A stretch of 64,000 nt of DNA from Venturia oleaginea (GCA_013176395.1 JABMLP010000008.1:620001-684000), one strand, 5' to 3'; numbered from the stretch's first letter, positions 34,010 through 45,868 are shown. Notes: a model not told the origin generated them from the sequence alone. Numbers and translations are program-made.

Positions 34010-36022
34010 TCAGTGCACGAACAAACTATCCTCCCCAATCGAGTATTGCTTGATCATTTCCGTCAACTTCGTAGTCTCATTCTTGAAGTTCAGTTGCGTG
34101 ACAGAGATAGCTGACATGCGTACCCTAATCAATGCTTGTCAGTATCCATCGTCCACACGTTGAATTGGAAAATAAACGTACTTCTGTTCGTCCCTAAAAG
34201 TATCCATTTTTGCCTTAACCTTGAAAATGTAGGACTTGCAATTCGCCTCCTGAAAAATTTGTTCAATTTGCTTGGTCTCGTCCGCTTCTTTGAGCTCATT
34301 CATCTCATCCGCTGTTCTTCCCATCATAAAACGAGCTTGCTCATCAAAACAGCTTAGCCAGAAAGATCCCGTATGATCGGCCACGTTGAAAGAAAGGACA
34401 TAACGATACTGTGGTTTGGGGAAGCTTCTATCGCACTTCTCGCATCGCCAGGAACCTGGGTCAACCTCGATAACTTTTTTGTTGCAATCCTCTGATGCGC
34501 AAGCCGGATACGATATGTTCTCTTGTCTGATATAGACAACCGTGCCCTTGACATTAAAGTAGTCCGGCTTCTCCTCATTCATACCCAGATTCTCTTCTTT
34601 GGTTTGGGCAATAGTCTTGGTAGCATCTCCAGCCCCCGAAGATCCCATTGTGTTAAGAGAAGAATGGGACGCAAAGTCGCCCAGGCGTCCCTGAGCATCG
34701 TACCAGCCCTTCAAAATGTGAGCTTCCTCGATATCAGGGTCTACCGACATGCTGCCCGAGGCAAGAAGTGAAAGACTTCGTCCACCAAAGTCTGAGACTT
34801 TGACACCCTTGAAAGCGATCACGGATTCAACAGGAACCTCAAAAGCTGCGGCTGCCTTGCCCCAAATGGTCAGACGAACTTGGTGGAGAGTTTTGTCCAC
34901 CAGAGTGAGCTCTCGTTTGTCGTATGGCTTTTGAGTAGATTTTGAAACAATTTGGTTGAGTTCGCTCACTTCTTTGAGCACACCAATGGTATCGATCGTT
35001 GTGTCCTTCTCTACTGACTGCAAGTCTCCGATTTTCGTGAAAACGTATTTGACTTGTGGAACGTCCGCTTGGTCTTCTGCCGTTTCCACTTTGGTGTCGC
35101 GCTCGAAAGCCAACTCATAGTCATTGTTGAGAGTGGAGAATTGTTTCTTGGCCATTTTCACCTGACACGGGGCACTAATGTAATACACGCCTCCTTCCTG
35201 GAATTGTTCGTAGAGGGTGTCGAAGTGATCACCAACTGATGCAAACACCGTGGCGCGGATCTCGCCACTCTCATCCAGAAGGTTCACGCTGAAAAGTCGA
35301 CCTTCGCCATTACTGTTATGCCATGACTTGATATCTCCTTTCTGTGTGACGCGGGCTTTGATCGTCCATTTGTGTGCGTATGGCGAGAGAGCTTCGATGG
35401 GGTACAAGTTGCCGTGGCTGGAGTCGGTGTTGGTGGGTCGTGTAGGTAGGGCACGCTGTGTTGTTTGTTCCTGCTTGACAGGAGGTCTGCTGCCATAGAA
35501 GCCATTAGCAGAGACGGCAGCAGGGCTTTCTTGTTTGGCCACAGGTCCCTCTGCCAGGGCTGTAGGCTCTCCGATCTTCTCGTGCTCTCCGTACTCAGCA
35601 AGGACCTCGAGATCAAGGACAATGATGATTCTCTTCTCTTTCACCAGATTGGGCTGGAACTGCTTCATTCGTACCAGCGATCCTTTCTTCAGTATGCCAT
35701 CGGTTACAATAGAATTGATTTCTGCCGAGTTTCAGTAGAAGCTGGTGGGGGCCGTTTGAGCAGACTTACGAGTTGCTAGCATGCTCTGGATGAAGTTTTC
35801 AGTGTCACTGAAGATGACTCGAAATCGCTCTGATACAGTGTCGCCAGTTTTGGCGGCCATGGACTTGATCTGTACGCACTGTAGAACAGGCTCTGGTACA
35901 TGAACGCCTCCTTCCATGTCGAAGATGGCTCTGAGTCGATGTTAGCATTGAAAAAGGGTGACAAAGTATGGAACGTACTTCAAGGAGCCTCTGCTAATGG
36001 CGGTTTGCGCGAGTCCGGCCAT
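34010..36022 (-). CDS. RFA1: Replication protein A large subunit (RPA1/Rfa1)
   Basis: RPA1 is the main single-stranded DNA-binding subunit of RPA in replication, repair and recombination. Exons 35979-36022, 35770-35930, 34182-35721 and 34010-34124 give 1860 nt and 619 residues, the usual size. N-terminal OB-fold DBD-F includes VPEPVLQCVQIKSM and ERFRVIFSDT. DBD-A begins near PIEALSPYAHKWTIKARV, DBD-B near YVFTKIGDLQSVEKD, and DBD-C holds the zinc ribbon (CASEDC..CEKC, about 474-499). Introns are 48, 48 and 57 bp. The last exon restores the conserved C-terminal helix (VTQLNFKNETTKLTEMI). An ACGCGT box lies upstream. Confidence 0.97.
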
Positions 36023-36088
36023 TTTGACGATGTTTTGTGGTTGTTGTTGATTTGCAGCTCCCACTCGGAATCACTATACGCGACTTTG

Positions 36089-36094
36089 ACGCGT
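36089..36094. promoter_or_regulatory. ACGCGT (MCB-type) box upstream of RPA1
   Basis: ACGCGT, 67 bp upstream of the RPA1 start codon, with a near match ACGCGA ten bases away. The same box occurs twice upstream of MCM4. MBF control is inferred. Confidence 0.55.
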
Positions 36095-37481
36095 TAATTG
36101 TATCACCTGACCTTGACCCCAGCGTTTCATATTCATCCTCTTTTCTCGAGCGCGCGGGATGGACGAAAAACCCCCACCCACGTCGTCCAAAGTATATATA
36201 ATGCCCACCTCCCCTCATCCTCATCCTTGTCTTCTAGCTTCGTTTCTATGTCTTATTCATCACCATCCTCACAATCGTCTCCAAACTCATCTGTCCATTG
36301 CCTAGCCATTATCATCACCACGTCGACTGCCAGTCATCTGCTCCTAAACGGCAACAGACTTCATTAGAAAGCCTCCTTGAAGCTCGTTCCAAGACCTGTG
36401 CTCTGAATCTCGCTTTGTCCCTATGCAGGGGCTATGGACCGACCACGCAGGAACCTTGGATAGCAGCAGACGACTCGCGGAAGCACAAAGGTGCAGAGGA
36501 CTAGTGTCTCTAGTGGACAAGAGCCTCTCTGGGCGCCTCCCATAGTTGTCTCGGAGTCCCATAGAGTCACAATGTATATTGGGAATGTATTGAGCGTGAC
36601 TCGACGCGCCCAATCTGCTTCGTTGTTCTGCGTCCATGTTGTAGGCTCGAGCAGAAATTGGCTTCAGTATTCCTGGCGACAGTCGCTTTCGTGCTCCCTT
36701 ACTTATCTTATCGTTTTGTTCGTCATAGCTCTACCGCGCCTTGGAAATATCAGTGGAACAGACGCAGCTACAAAGCACAGCGGTTGATCCAGTAAACCGA
36801 GGCGATGGCGCACATTTAGGGGCCTCCATATCCAGACCCTCGCGTTCGCCAACACCACCTTTGTTCAAATTTGGATTGAGTTGTTCTGAATCTGCAGGGA
36901 CAGCATGTGAGAGTACTAGGTACAGTAGAACAATTTCTTTTTTCAGAATGTTTCTCGAACAAACGACCGCCTTCAGCTAGAGAAAACAAAGAAGATCCTA
37001 CACATTCTCTGGCCTAGCTTGTGTTGTAAACCTGCCATTCTGCTTTCAATCACTTCTCTTTCAGTCTTTGTCAACCAATCAACTATTTGTCTTGCGACAG
37101 GTCTCTGTTCTCATTCTCACAGCTAGCTATAACTAGCTGCAAAGCACCTATGAATAAGACTACATGGTGCCTCGTTCCATAGAGCTTCAATACCAATGAC
37201 CTCCATTCCACCCGACGGTATTTCACGGCAGCCCTATAAAAACTCGGTTTTCATCGGTTCTCGCGTCCGTTTGCAATCGTTTGTGTAACGCAGCCTCACA
37301 TTCCTTATCTTGGCTACCTCGCAGTATACACTACAGAAGACAGACTCGTTATCTTTCTCCGCTTAACAACCAAACGCAACTTCCCAATCGAGAGATAACG
37401 AATATCAACTCAGATATTCTTCGACGACAAGTTCAACTACAAACCGTACGTCTAACTCCACATCGACAACGGATCACTACA
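36095..37481. other. Divergent intergenic region, RPA1 / IMPase
   Basis: A TATATATA stretch at about 36193-36200 precedes a Ser-rich plus-strand frame starting at 36247 (MSYSSPSSQSSPNSSVHCL) that overlaps another frame at 36298-36504. This could be a small gene, but I find no convincing splice model. The rest shows nothing. The region before 37482 probably holds the IMPase promoter and 5' leader. Confidence 0.35.
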
Positions 37482-38498
37482 ATGTCGTCTTCGAATACCA
37501 CCCCAATCGACCTCTCATCCTTCAATTCACCCGATGTTGAGTCCCCAGCCAGCTCCGTTAGCGAGTCCCCAGGCGGCGCACCGATCGATCCCTATGACCT
37601 TAATGCACGACTTCTCCTACATGAAGTTCACGACTTTCTCGTATCAATTGCACACGAAGGAGGCAAAATGATGCTTGATGCAGACCCTTTCTCGATTGAA
37701 TCCGACACCAAGAACAATTCCTGTGATCGAGTGACAGCATACGACAAAGCGATCGAGGCCATGGTCAGAAGGAAGCTAGCTGAAAAGTACCCACAATTTC
37801 AATTCCTCGGTGAAGAGACTGGCGGAGATAAACAGAAGCTTACCGGCAAGCCAACATTTGTGTGCGACCCAATCGATGGCACTCTCAATTTCACACACGG
37901 TTTTCCCAATGTGGCTATCTCACTCGCCTTGACCATCAGCATGAAGCCTGTTGTCGGTGTGGTCTTCAACCCGTTCCGATCCGAGATGTTCACTGCAATC
38001 AAAGGTCAAGGTGCCTTCTTTTCAAGAAACGGTGGACCCAAGCAGGCGCTACCTCTCAACAAAAACCCGAAGCCATTCACCAAACTCCAAGATTGCCTGG
38101 TTGCAGTTGAGTGGGGCAATGAGCGAAAAGGCGACAACTGGGCGCTTCGTACGTCGGTGCACAAGAAACTGCTCACTGACAAGAACGAGGATGGTGCAAT
38201 GGTCAAATCGGTGCGATCGAACGGATCTGCTGCCCTCGATTTCTGCTACGTTGCTACCGGCTGGTATGACATGTTATGGGAAGGTGGCATTTGGATCTGG
38301 GATGTGTGCGCTGGGTGGATTATTGTTGAAGAAGCTGGAGGCATGGTTGCTGGCGCCAATCCGGACCAGTGGAATCCTACATTGGAAGGTCGATCATATC
38401 TACCAGTACGCGCTGGTGCAGGACGAGAGCAGATTATCAGAGAGCTGTGGAGCTTGATGGATGGACAAAAGTTCATCTATCCAAGCAAGAAAGTATGA
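37482..38498 (+). CDS. Inositol-monophosphatase-family phosphatase (QutG-like)
   Basis: The family removes phosphate from inositol monophosphate and related substrates with Mg2+; some fungal members (qutG/qa-x) sit in quinate clusters, though no quinate genes are present here. Single exon, 338 residues. Metal-binding and catalytic motifs: GEETGG (family GEE), DPIDGTLNF near 129-137, and WDVCAGWIIVEEAGG near 272-286. The first ~45 residues are Ser/Pro-rich and unlike the catalytic domain. I chose the ATG at 37482 because the frame upstream lacks conservation and this start has a good context (ACAATGTCG). Confidence 0.9.
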   Translation: MSSSNTTPIDLSSFNSPDVESPASSVSESPGGAPIDPYDLNARLLLHEVHDFLVSIAHEGGKMMLDADPFSIESDTKNNSCDRVTAYDKAIEAMVRRKLAEKYPQFQFLGEETGGDKQKLTGKPTFVCDPIDGTLNFTHGFPNVAISLALTISMKPVVGVVFNPFRSEMFTAIKGQGAFFSRNGGPKQALPLNKNPKPFTKLQDCLVAVEWGNERKGDNWALRTSVHKKLLTDKNEDGAMVKSVRSNGSAALDFCYVATGWYDMLWEGGIWIWDVCAGWIIVEEAGGMVAGANPDQWNPTLEGRSYLPVRAGAGREQIIRELWSLMDGQKFIYPSKKV

Positions 38499-38877
38499 AC
38501 GCGACGGAGAAAGAAGGGGCGATATAGTGTGGACTGGATTGATGGTTGGCATTTTGGGCGTTCAGGTCCTTGATTTCATTATTCCCACTTTGCTGTCGCT
38601 CACAGAAGCTAGCATGCCGTGTATCCACTAGATGAGGAGTTTGGAAGGGTTCTTCCATTACAATTTGAACTTAAATAGCTGACCACCCATTACCTCTCAC
38701 CATCCCCTCAAAGCTCTGCACAAAAACTCAAAGGCAACCCAAGCCACAGCAATTGAACCCACCACTACCACGATTCGAAAGACAAGTCATGGCCTGTGGA
38801 TTTGGACACTAATAACCTTTACTCTCGCATCCACTTCTCAGCTATACTTCCAGCCCAAGAAATCCCGGCGTACAAGC

Positions 38878-39180
38878 CTAGGGTACAGACCCGGGATCGT
38901 TGTAATATGGTTTTTGCCTCGGGGGATTAAAGCACATGCTACCCATCGCATTTTGCCCCTGCGAGCACTGCCCATTAAACTCATCGCCTCCGATAAAGCC
39001 ATCATCTTTACCTGTTTCGTTTCCCTTACAGCATATGCGTAGCAGCCTGCTAGAATTAGCACCACCTACAGTATGTAAGAGTGGATATTATCGAAAGTCT
39101 TACCTTCGCACTCGTAAGGTGCGTAGTCTTCCAGGTTATTCCATTTCTTAGTTGACATGACCCAGCGCCCTTTTGGGAGA
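38878..39180 (-). CDS. Cysteine-rich small protein, 5' end unresolved
   Basis: A minus-strand frame reads VMSTKKWNNLEDYAPYECEG up to 39104, then a short GTAAGA..TGTAG intron (38 bp, unusually small) and an exon 39065-38878 reading RLLRICCKG, GQCSQGQ and SMCFNP to a stop. Cysteine pattern C-x12-CC-x~23-C-x~8-C resembles fungal secreted cysteine-rich proteins, and the C-x11/12-CC spacing matches the gene at 40696. I cannot find a signal-peptide exon: upstream the same frame has stops, and the overlapping ATG frame from 39316 is not secretory. It may be a decayed copy. Confidence 0.4.
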
Positions 39181-40695
39181 TAGGCGTCGATAACGGCACC
39201 GGTTTTAAGTTAGTGTTATTGCATATCTTGTTTTGGGAACAGCAGCAGAGGCGATGTTTTTGGCGAAGGCTGTTGAGATGCTGGATCGTACTAGATATGA
39301 CACTCAAATGAATCATGATGCTAGATAATTCGAGTTTAGAGTTAAATTCTTAAGGAAAAAACTTGTTTTCAAAAGAAGAGATATCCTTCCTCCTCTCTCA
39401 TCTTCTTTCTAGTAAGATTCCCGTAGAGATCGAAGAAGAAAATATCCTATTCCGGTATAATCGTGTGAGTTTCACGTGATCTTTTGAGGGGTATCATTAC
39501 CCTTATATACACTTTTTTTATGGAATAATCTTCATTGAGAGGAATACTTCTCTCTCTCTCATTCCAGAAGGTGGGCTTACAATGAAAAAATATTTTCGAA
39601 AATGCTTTGCTTGAATACCCCGAGTTACTAAATCTAGCCAGTTAGAGGCGGTGCCGAAGAGGTGGGTGGGAGAGTTGTTTAGATAAGGGGAGCGTGTAGA
39701 TTTAGTGTCAACCAATATAAATTGCTTTCACCACTTCCCCTCCCCTCCCAAATTTCTTTGCGCTTCAACATTGTATCGTCAGCACGTCCTCACCTAGGTA
39801 GTCACAGTTCTAATCCACCTCATCTACCGCCTCACCTTCAGCAGTATACTAACAGCTCTCTGCAACCAAAAAGCGAAATCCGATGCCCAGACCTGCCAGT
39901 TGAGAAAAATCAGGCCCCATATCTCAGAGCCCCCACATCCCTCCAGATACCCTCCCAGGATGCGTCGACGTTAGCATCACGGTCGTTGAATGGTGTTTTC
40001 TTTCCGAGATTGTCACGTGCGTCAGCCTTGACTTACTATGTATAGAGCGGTCCTACTATTATACTACACAGTCGTACGAGTCCTTATCCATCAATGCATC
40101 ATTGTCTTGGCGTAGATCAGAATTGCGTGCGTTACCAAATCACAATCAAAAACTTGAGAATGTCCACGATGATGCACAAAACAAGAACCCCTCCCACGTT
40201 AATCTATGTTTGAAATTAACTGGTTCTTGGTGGACAAGACAGGATGAATCGACTGTGCCACCAACAGACTACTCGCGAGACAAACACCAACTCCATCGCC
40301 ACCACTATCAACATGGCGATTACCAACCATCAAAATTCCCAATACACGAATGTAGAAATCCGATAACCTACATGTCTCTTGAATACAAGAATTCGCCTGA
40401 CCCTGTTCTTACATGATGGAATTCCTCCGCCCTATACGCATATTTATAGCAACCTCTTTGCACCTGTCACCAGATTGGCGGATTATCCGTGTAGCAGCAG
40501 CAGGAGATTCGCTTGGTCTTATGTGTTGATCCCCTCATAACCCACCCCCGTAGTTTTGATCGATATGAAAGAGGTGCCGAGAAAGTGAAAGTGATATAAG
40601 AAGAAGGATGGTACCCACAGGATCCATTTCTCCACATTCTCACACTGACTGTTGACTTTCTCGTCACGCCATTCAACTACACTAAACTTTTCAAA
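39181..40695. other. Intergenic between two cysteine-rich loci
   Basis: No recognisable gene. Short plus-strand frames at 39722-40045 and 40102-40416 lack family features. Region before 40696 should hold the promoter of the secreted-protein gene. Confidence 0.4.
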
Positions 40696-41025
40696 ATGCA
40701 GTTCATTAACAGTATCCTCCTTACTATAGGAGCCGTCGTTCTCCTTACACCCTTACCCATCCTTGCATGTGCAGGTAATTTTGGTACGTAATACCTCTCC
40801 CAAATCGACTGATTTATTGTAAGGCTTTAGGCTAATATCCTCGCCAACAACAGAAGATTGCTCCGAACTACCAAATGCCCCATCAGCGCTAAAGTGTTGT
40901 CGTGGGTTTTACTGCGCACCAGCATACAAGGGTATGTACATAATGTCTAGAACAGAAAAGTAAAATATAACGCGTCTAAGAGATCGCTTCGACGCTGGTT
41001 GGTATCTACAGAACTAACGCTTTAG
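40696..41025 (+). CDS. Small secreted cysteine-rich protein (59 aa)
   Basis: Exons 40696-40783, 40854-40931 and 41012-41025 (180 nt). The product begins with a clear signal peptide (MQFINSILLTIGAVVLLTPL, cleavage likely near LACA) and has a mature part of about 35 residues with EDCSELPN and LKCCRGFYCAP, five cysteines in all. Introns are 70 and 80 bp with GTACGT and GTATGT donors. An alternative donor in GCAGGTAATT would remove four residues. Such proteins are often secreted effectors or antimicrobial peptides, but nothing here shows the function. No shadowing gene lies on the other strand. Confidence 0.65.
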
Positions 41026-41841
41026 TTATAGCATCAAGATGCTACCCCTATTAATACTACATCGTCGGATAACCGTTGGCTGGAGATAGTTGCGCCGAGG
41101 AAGACTCCTCCGAAGTACGCTGGTGGGGGAAGGGCAGGTATCTGGGATTGAAAACACTAAACGCGATATCTCTGCATTCTTTGTTGCTATCACGGGGAAG
41201 ATCGGTTGTTGAATGTATTTCACTTCTTTTATATTCCAATATGAACAACTCCAAGAGTCATAAGTGTCTGAGTAGATACAGGTGTCACTTCCATGCTTGG
41301 TTTAGTGCTATAGTAGTACGGGCGGCAGGAATATTATGATGAAACGAAGTTCATAAAGATATTTGGTCGCCGGAGTACACAATAGGGTTGTATAGGTAAA
41401 TTTGAGATTAACGTGCGAGAGAAAGATTTGGGAAACAAAAATCGTTGGGGACTTGGAGAATGGAGAGCGCGTGAAAGTGTGGCTTTGCTTTTTTTAAGGT
41501 CTTCAGTTGTTGGAGTACCGCATTGAATTATCCTCGCCTTTCTTGATAACAACCAAATTTCAATTTTGACCGACACCAACCATTTCATTGTGGAATGTCA
41601 CCCTCTCGATGCTGAAGCTATACTGAGAACGAGTCAGATGGCGCAGACGCGACGCGACAATATGCAATGCATGTTTGACGCGCGATAGGAAACAGTACCT
41701 GGTCAAGTACATACGAGCGTCGCAAATCTGTCCGTCTCCGTTATGGAGCAGCTTGATTATGGTTATGAGCGTGAGCGTGAGTGAACACTTCTGTTCGATA
41801 ACTTGTGGTGAGCTATCACGGTAGATGCAACGACTCCTACT
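41026..41841. other. Intergenic
   Basis: Nothing recognised except a short GAGCGTGAGCGTGAGTGA microrepeat near 41768. Confidence 0.45.
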
Positions 41842-42972
41842 TTAAGAGATCTTGCATATGATCTTTCCCTTGGTCTGGTTGCTTTCCATCAACTCATGCG
41901 CCTCCTGGATTTTCTCCCACGGCATCACCTTCTCAATGATGACCTTGAAGCTTCCGTCTTCGAACTTAGGCATCGCGTGGTCGACCAATTGATCCCTCAG
42001 TTTACCTTGATAGGCCTCATCCCGACTCCTCAGAGTACTGCCTTCAACGCGAATTCTCTTGAAAACAAGCGGGCCAATATTGACACCCTCAGGTAGAACA
42101 GATCCGCCCATTTGTCCCAAGCAAACCACCACTCCGTCTTTGGCTAGTGCCTTCAAGTTGCCACCAAAAGTCGTCGCACCGAGGAAATCGATGATCAAGT
42201 CCACACCTTGCCCATCTGTCGCCTCCAGAACTTGAGTAGCCCAATCACCAGTCTGGTTGAATGCCTTTGTCGTCTTTAATTCGCTCTCCAACCATTTATT
42301 CTTCTCATCCTGTCGCGTCGTGGCGTACACCGCTTTTGCGCCCGAAGAATGCGAAAGCTGTTGACCTGCGATAGATACGCTAGAAGCTCCAGCATGCCAT
42401 AGCACGGTCTTCCCTTCTGCAAATCCGCCAACAAGGTAGAGGGCTTGTGTTGCTGTTATCCAGGTTTCTGGAATACCGGCGGCTTCTTCCCATGACAGGT
42501 GAGAAGGCTTGTGTATGAGCATGTGGGTGGAGACAGTTATGTATTCGGCATAGGCTCCTAGCAAACGATCAGATCAGCCTGCGTTCAGTTTCTCTTGACG
42601 AGGAAGGCTGATACGTACCACCATATGCCAGGCCAAAGACTTCATCACCGAGCTTGAATCCCCTCTCAGCATCTTCGCCAAATTCTTCGATTGTTCCAGA
42701 GAATTCTACGCCCAGGATTGGACCTGCCTGTGGAGGCAGTGGGTATTTCCCTTCTCTTTGCAGAAGATCCATGCGGTTCAATCCAAAGTATTTGACCTTG
42801 ACTATCGCCTGAGCTTTCGCAGGTTTAGGCTTCGGCGTTTTGTCGTTGATGAATAGATTCGAGGCTGGGCCTTTTCCATCCTTGATATCTGTTCGATGCG
42901 TCAGGATTAAGAATAAACACCAGAGGACATGCACTGTGAGGACGAACCGACTGCTTTCATTGTTCCCGACAT
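41842..42972 (-). CDS. Quinone oxidoreductase-like MDR enzyme
   Basis: A medium-chain dehydrogenase/reductase of the NADPH:quinone oxidoreductase type (PIG3/TP53I3-like), expected to reduce quinones or enals with NADPH. Exons 42948-42972 (25 bp), 42619-42888 and 41842-42557 give 336 residues. Features: GroES-like part with VKYFGLNRMDLLQREG and LGVEFSGTIEEFG; EAAGIPETWITATQAL; the Rossmann segment VLWHAGASSVSIAGQQLS and the partner VDLIIDFLGATTFGGNL. No structural-zinc cysteines are present. The C-terminus is typical (ELMESNQTKGKIICKI). The 25-bp first exon is supported by the joined start MSGTMKAVDIKDG. Confidence 0.92.
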
Positions 42973-43324
42973 CCTGAAGACAGATCAATTGAATGTTCAG
43001 ACAGGAAGTCAATGGTGAGGAAGTGTCGGTATATTAGTTGCCATTGCCGAAAACAATGACTGCTTGGTAATAAAACATCATTACATTAGGTGATTGAGAG
43101 GTATGGTGGGGTAAATGCATATATAGTCATCTTCCATGCATCTCACCTGAAATAGCACCCGCAGCTCGGCCTCGGCACTGCAGCTGCGAATGTAGCCCGG
43201 CACCAGCGGGATTGTGGCTTAGTAATTGGCAGTATGATGACACTATTCCTACACCCCACCCCCCCTAATATTTACCCTACACCCCCCTCTAAACTAGGCT
43301 GTCTAGCTGGGCTCCTAGTACCTA
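42973..43324. other. Upstream of quinone oxidoreductase; C-rich tract
   Basis: Holds a C-rich tract (about 43250-43290, runs of CCCC separated by TA or A). No gene seen. Confidence 0.4.
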
Positions 43325-43496
43325 CCTCGCACAGATCCTCGAGACCGTCTGCCAGGCGCCCTTGACCGTCGAGTTCGCGATCGTATGCTGCACGCTCTTG
43401 AGGATTGATCAGGGTCTCGTATGCAGCCTGGGCCTGTTAGAAGATCCTCGTAGCATCTGCATTGTCGGGGTTTTTGTCTGGTTGGTGTTCGAGTAC
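43325..43496 (-). pseudogene. J-domain (DnaJ) gene relic
   Basis: On the minus strand 43496-43325 reads VLEHQPDKNPDNADATRIF, then an in-frame TAA (43437-43439), then QAQAAYETLINPQERAAYDR and EL. This is the second half of a J domain: the HPD loop is present (here HQPD, with one extra residue) followed by the helix that normally reads QAAYEVLSDPEKRAAYD. I find no intact first helices upstream and no continuation downstream, so I call it a relic. Confidence 0.6.
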
Positions 43497-43766
43497 GAAC
43501 TCTAGACCTCAAATAACTCACAATCACGTTCGGTTGGCGCCTCACATCAGCGCTGTAAGCATCCAGCTCCGTCCTAGTGTGTGACCCGCCATAATGGACA
43601 TGAACCTGCGCGTAGTCTGCCGACAGCCGAGTCCTTCTCGCCTCTTCTATACGTCAGTATTGGAATACTCGTGTGTGGGATTCAAGCTGCTTGAGATGTT
43701 AAAAGTAGTATAAAACAGCGATACCTGAGAGACACATCTTCATTGTTCATCTTCCATCTATTCATC

Positions 43767-45386
43767 ATGACCACCGACCAAATCTCCAAGCTCAAGCTCT
43801 TGTTAACTCGCGACGAGATCATCTCCCCCAACTCCCTAAAATTCACCTCAGAAAGCATCCCATGGGCCATCCAGAGAGACCAAAAACCATCCCTCGTCGT
43901 TCGTCCCGCCTCTCTCGAGTCTCTGAGTAAAGTCCTTGCCTATCTCTCCACATCCGCGCTGGACTTCGCAGTTCGAAACCAAGGCTTTGGTTCCGCGTCC
44001 GCAAAAGATGTCATCATTAGTCTGACGCTTTCGATGAATTTAACCTTGATCCGGAGAACAATGTTTTGACGTTGGGAGCTGGGCAGAGTTGGGACGAGTA
44101 TTGTAAGAAGATGGAGAAGGCGGCGCCTGCTCATACTAGTAAGTCGGGTATCGTGCGGATCTAGCCCATCATGTGAGTAGCTTATGGTGTGCCGTATAGT
44201 TGTTGCTTGTCGAACTCCATCGATTGGTGTTGGAGGGAGTACCCTCTGTGGTGGCTTTTCCTGGCTCTCGAGCGAGTATGGCTGTGTCTCTGATCTAGCC
44301 AACATGCTTGATGCTCAAGTTGTCAAGCTTGATGGGGCTATCAAATGGGCCTCTGAGGAACCAGAACTGCTCTGGGCCTTGCGAGAGATCATCACGGGCT
44401 TTGCTGGTATGTTACCATTTTGACACGCAACCAAACCCACTACTCACAGAGTCTGTAGTTGTCACCACCTTCAAATTTCGTGTCCGTCCCTACACCCAGA
44501 ATATCTGGGCGGGGCCAATCTTACTTTCGAACATCAAGGAGATGCTGGGACAGATTGCCAGCAGCATTGTTGCATTGAACGATGGAATCAGAGAACCAAA
44601 AGTGGCCATTTTCCTACATCTGATGAGGAAAGATATCATTCAAGCCTATGGGCGGCAAAGACGACATGATTGTCGTCCACGTTTACGATGCTCTAGGCGA
44701 AGTACACGGCAGGGAGGCCTTCGCCTGGGCTCTAAACATGCCAGGTGCCTTAGACAGAACGTCAACCAAGAATCTCCGCGCGCTCGCCGAAATGCAGCGT
44801 AAGCCAGACATCCCAACCCCAAGTCAGCACACTAACACTTTTCAGGCGAAATAGGCGACTTCAAAGGGACATCAACAAGCCACTGGTCCCCTATAATACT
44901 CCCCTCCATAACGACAGAAGCAATCATCGAATCCTTCGAATGATCGAATGGTACGATAAAGTCGCTTCCAGTGGTCCAGCAATAAAAGATAATGTATACC
45001 TCCTCTTTGAGCTCTTCTGCTGCCGAGATTCCCTCACAGACCGCACCTCCTCAGGTTGGCCCCGACCGAAAGGCTTCAAACACCTGGTTCTTCTCGGTGC
45101 AGGCGTGGCTCCAACAGCTAGTCCTGAAGAGGATAGATTGGCTAAAAATCTTGTGGCTGGTGGTGCGAAGGATATTTTTGGCAAGGAGGGCAAGTATGAT
45201 ATTTGTCCTAATTCCTTAGAAGACTACCACTCCGTTGAGGATGTAAGTCAATTCCCTGTCATCAGTAGGTCCGATAGCTAGTTATTGTGGGTTTACGCTG
45301 AGAATTACAAGAAATTGCAGAAATTGAAATATCAATACGATCCCGAGAATAAACTCAAGGGCTCTATAGTTGGAATTCGAGGATAA
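43767..45386 (+). pseudogene. Berberine-bridge-type FAD oxidoreductase pseudogene
   Basis: Intact members are FAD-linked (PCMH domain) oxidases, often in secondary metabolism. Features in order: WAIQRDQKPSLVVRPASLE, FAVRNQGFGS, VLTLGAGQSWDEY, TPSIGVGGSTLCGGFSWLSS, MLDAQVVKLDG, FKFRVRPYTQNIWAGPIL, MIVVHVYDALGE, FKHLVLLGAG and the C-terminal YQYDPEN. Introns fit at about 44139-44199, 44407-44451, 44799-44846 and 45243-45281. The frame breaks three times outside introns: near 44025 (one base short before AFDEFNLD), near 44645 (before MGGKDDM) and near 44940 (one base short in SFE/MIEWYDK). The FAD-loop glycines after LLWALR are also lost (REIITGFA). Hence a pseudogene, still about full length. 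Confidence 0.8.
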
Positions 45387-45868
45387 TCTGTAAACAATCT
45401 AGATGCAAAGAGTTTCAGGAGTTAGCAATTCATCAAGACGTCAACCCACCAATAAACTTTAACTCCTCTCCATTCTGCATCTCCTCGATTCGTGTGGCTG
45501 TGTCTCGGTGAATTCTTGCATACTTATGTTCATTGATGTGTCGTTTTCTGACTTGGCCTGCTTGTTTAAGGTCGCAATTCCTCCCTCGAGCTTAAGTGGC
45601 GCAAACGCCTCATGGGTTTGAGCCCTGCTGCACTGTAGAACGAGTGTGTTGATCCCTATTCTTGCCCAATGCAAAAGAGGTTTTCTGATTGAACATCGCG
45701 CAGGCGAACCACAGCCTAGTATTTCTCTTTCTTACAATGAAAAGTTTCCTGGAGCCTAAATTCCATCCACCGTCCAAGATCAAGTCGCATCTATCATTCT
45801 GATGGCGTAGCCAGTCAATACAAGATCTCATACATGTGCGAAGAATCTACGTCACAAGATAAAGTCCC

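Noticed and set aside
45314..45350. GCAGAAATTGAAATATCAAT resembling a foldback right arm
   Set aside because: It is coding sequence for the conserved KYQYDPEN end of the FAD-oxidase pseudogene; no left arm.
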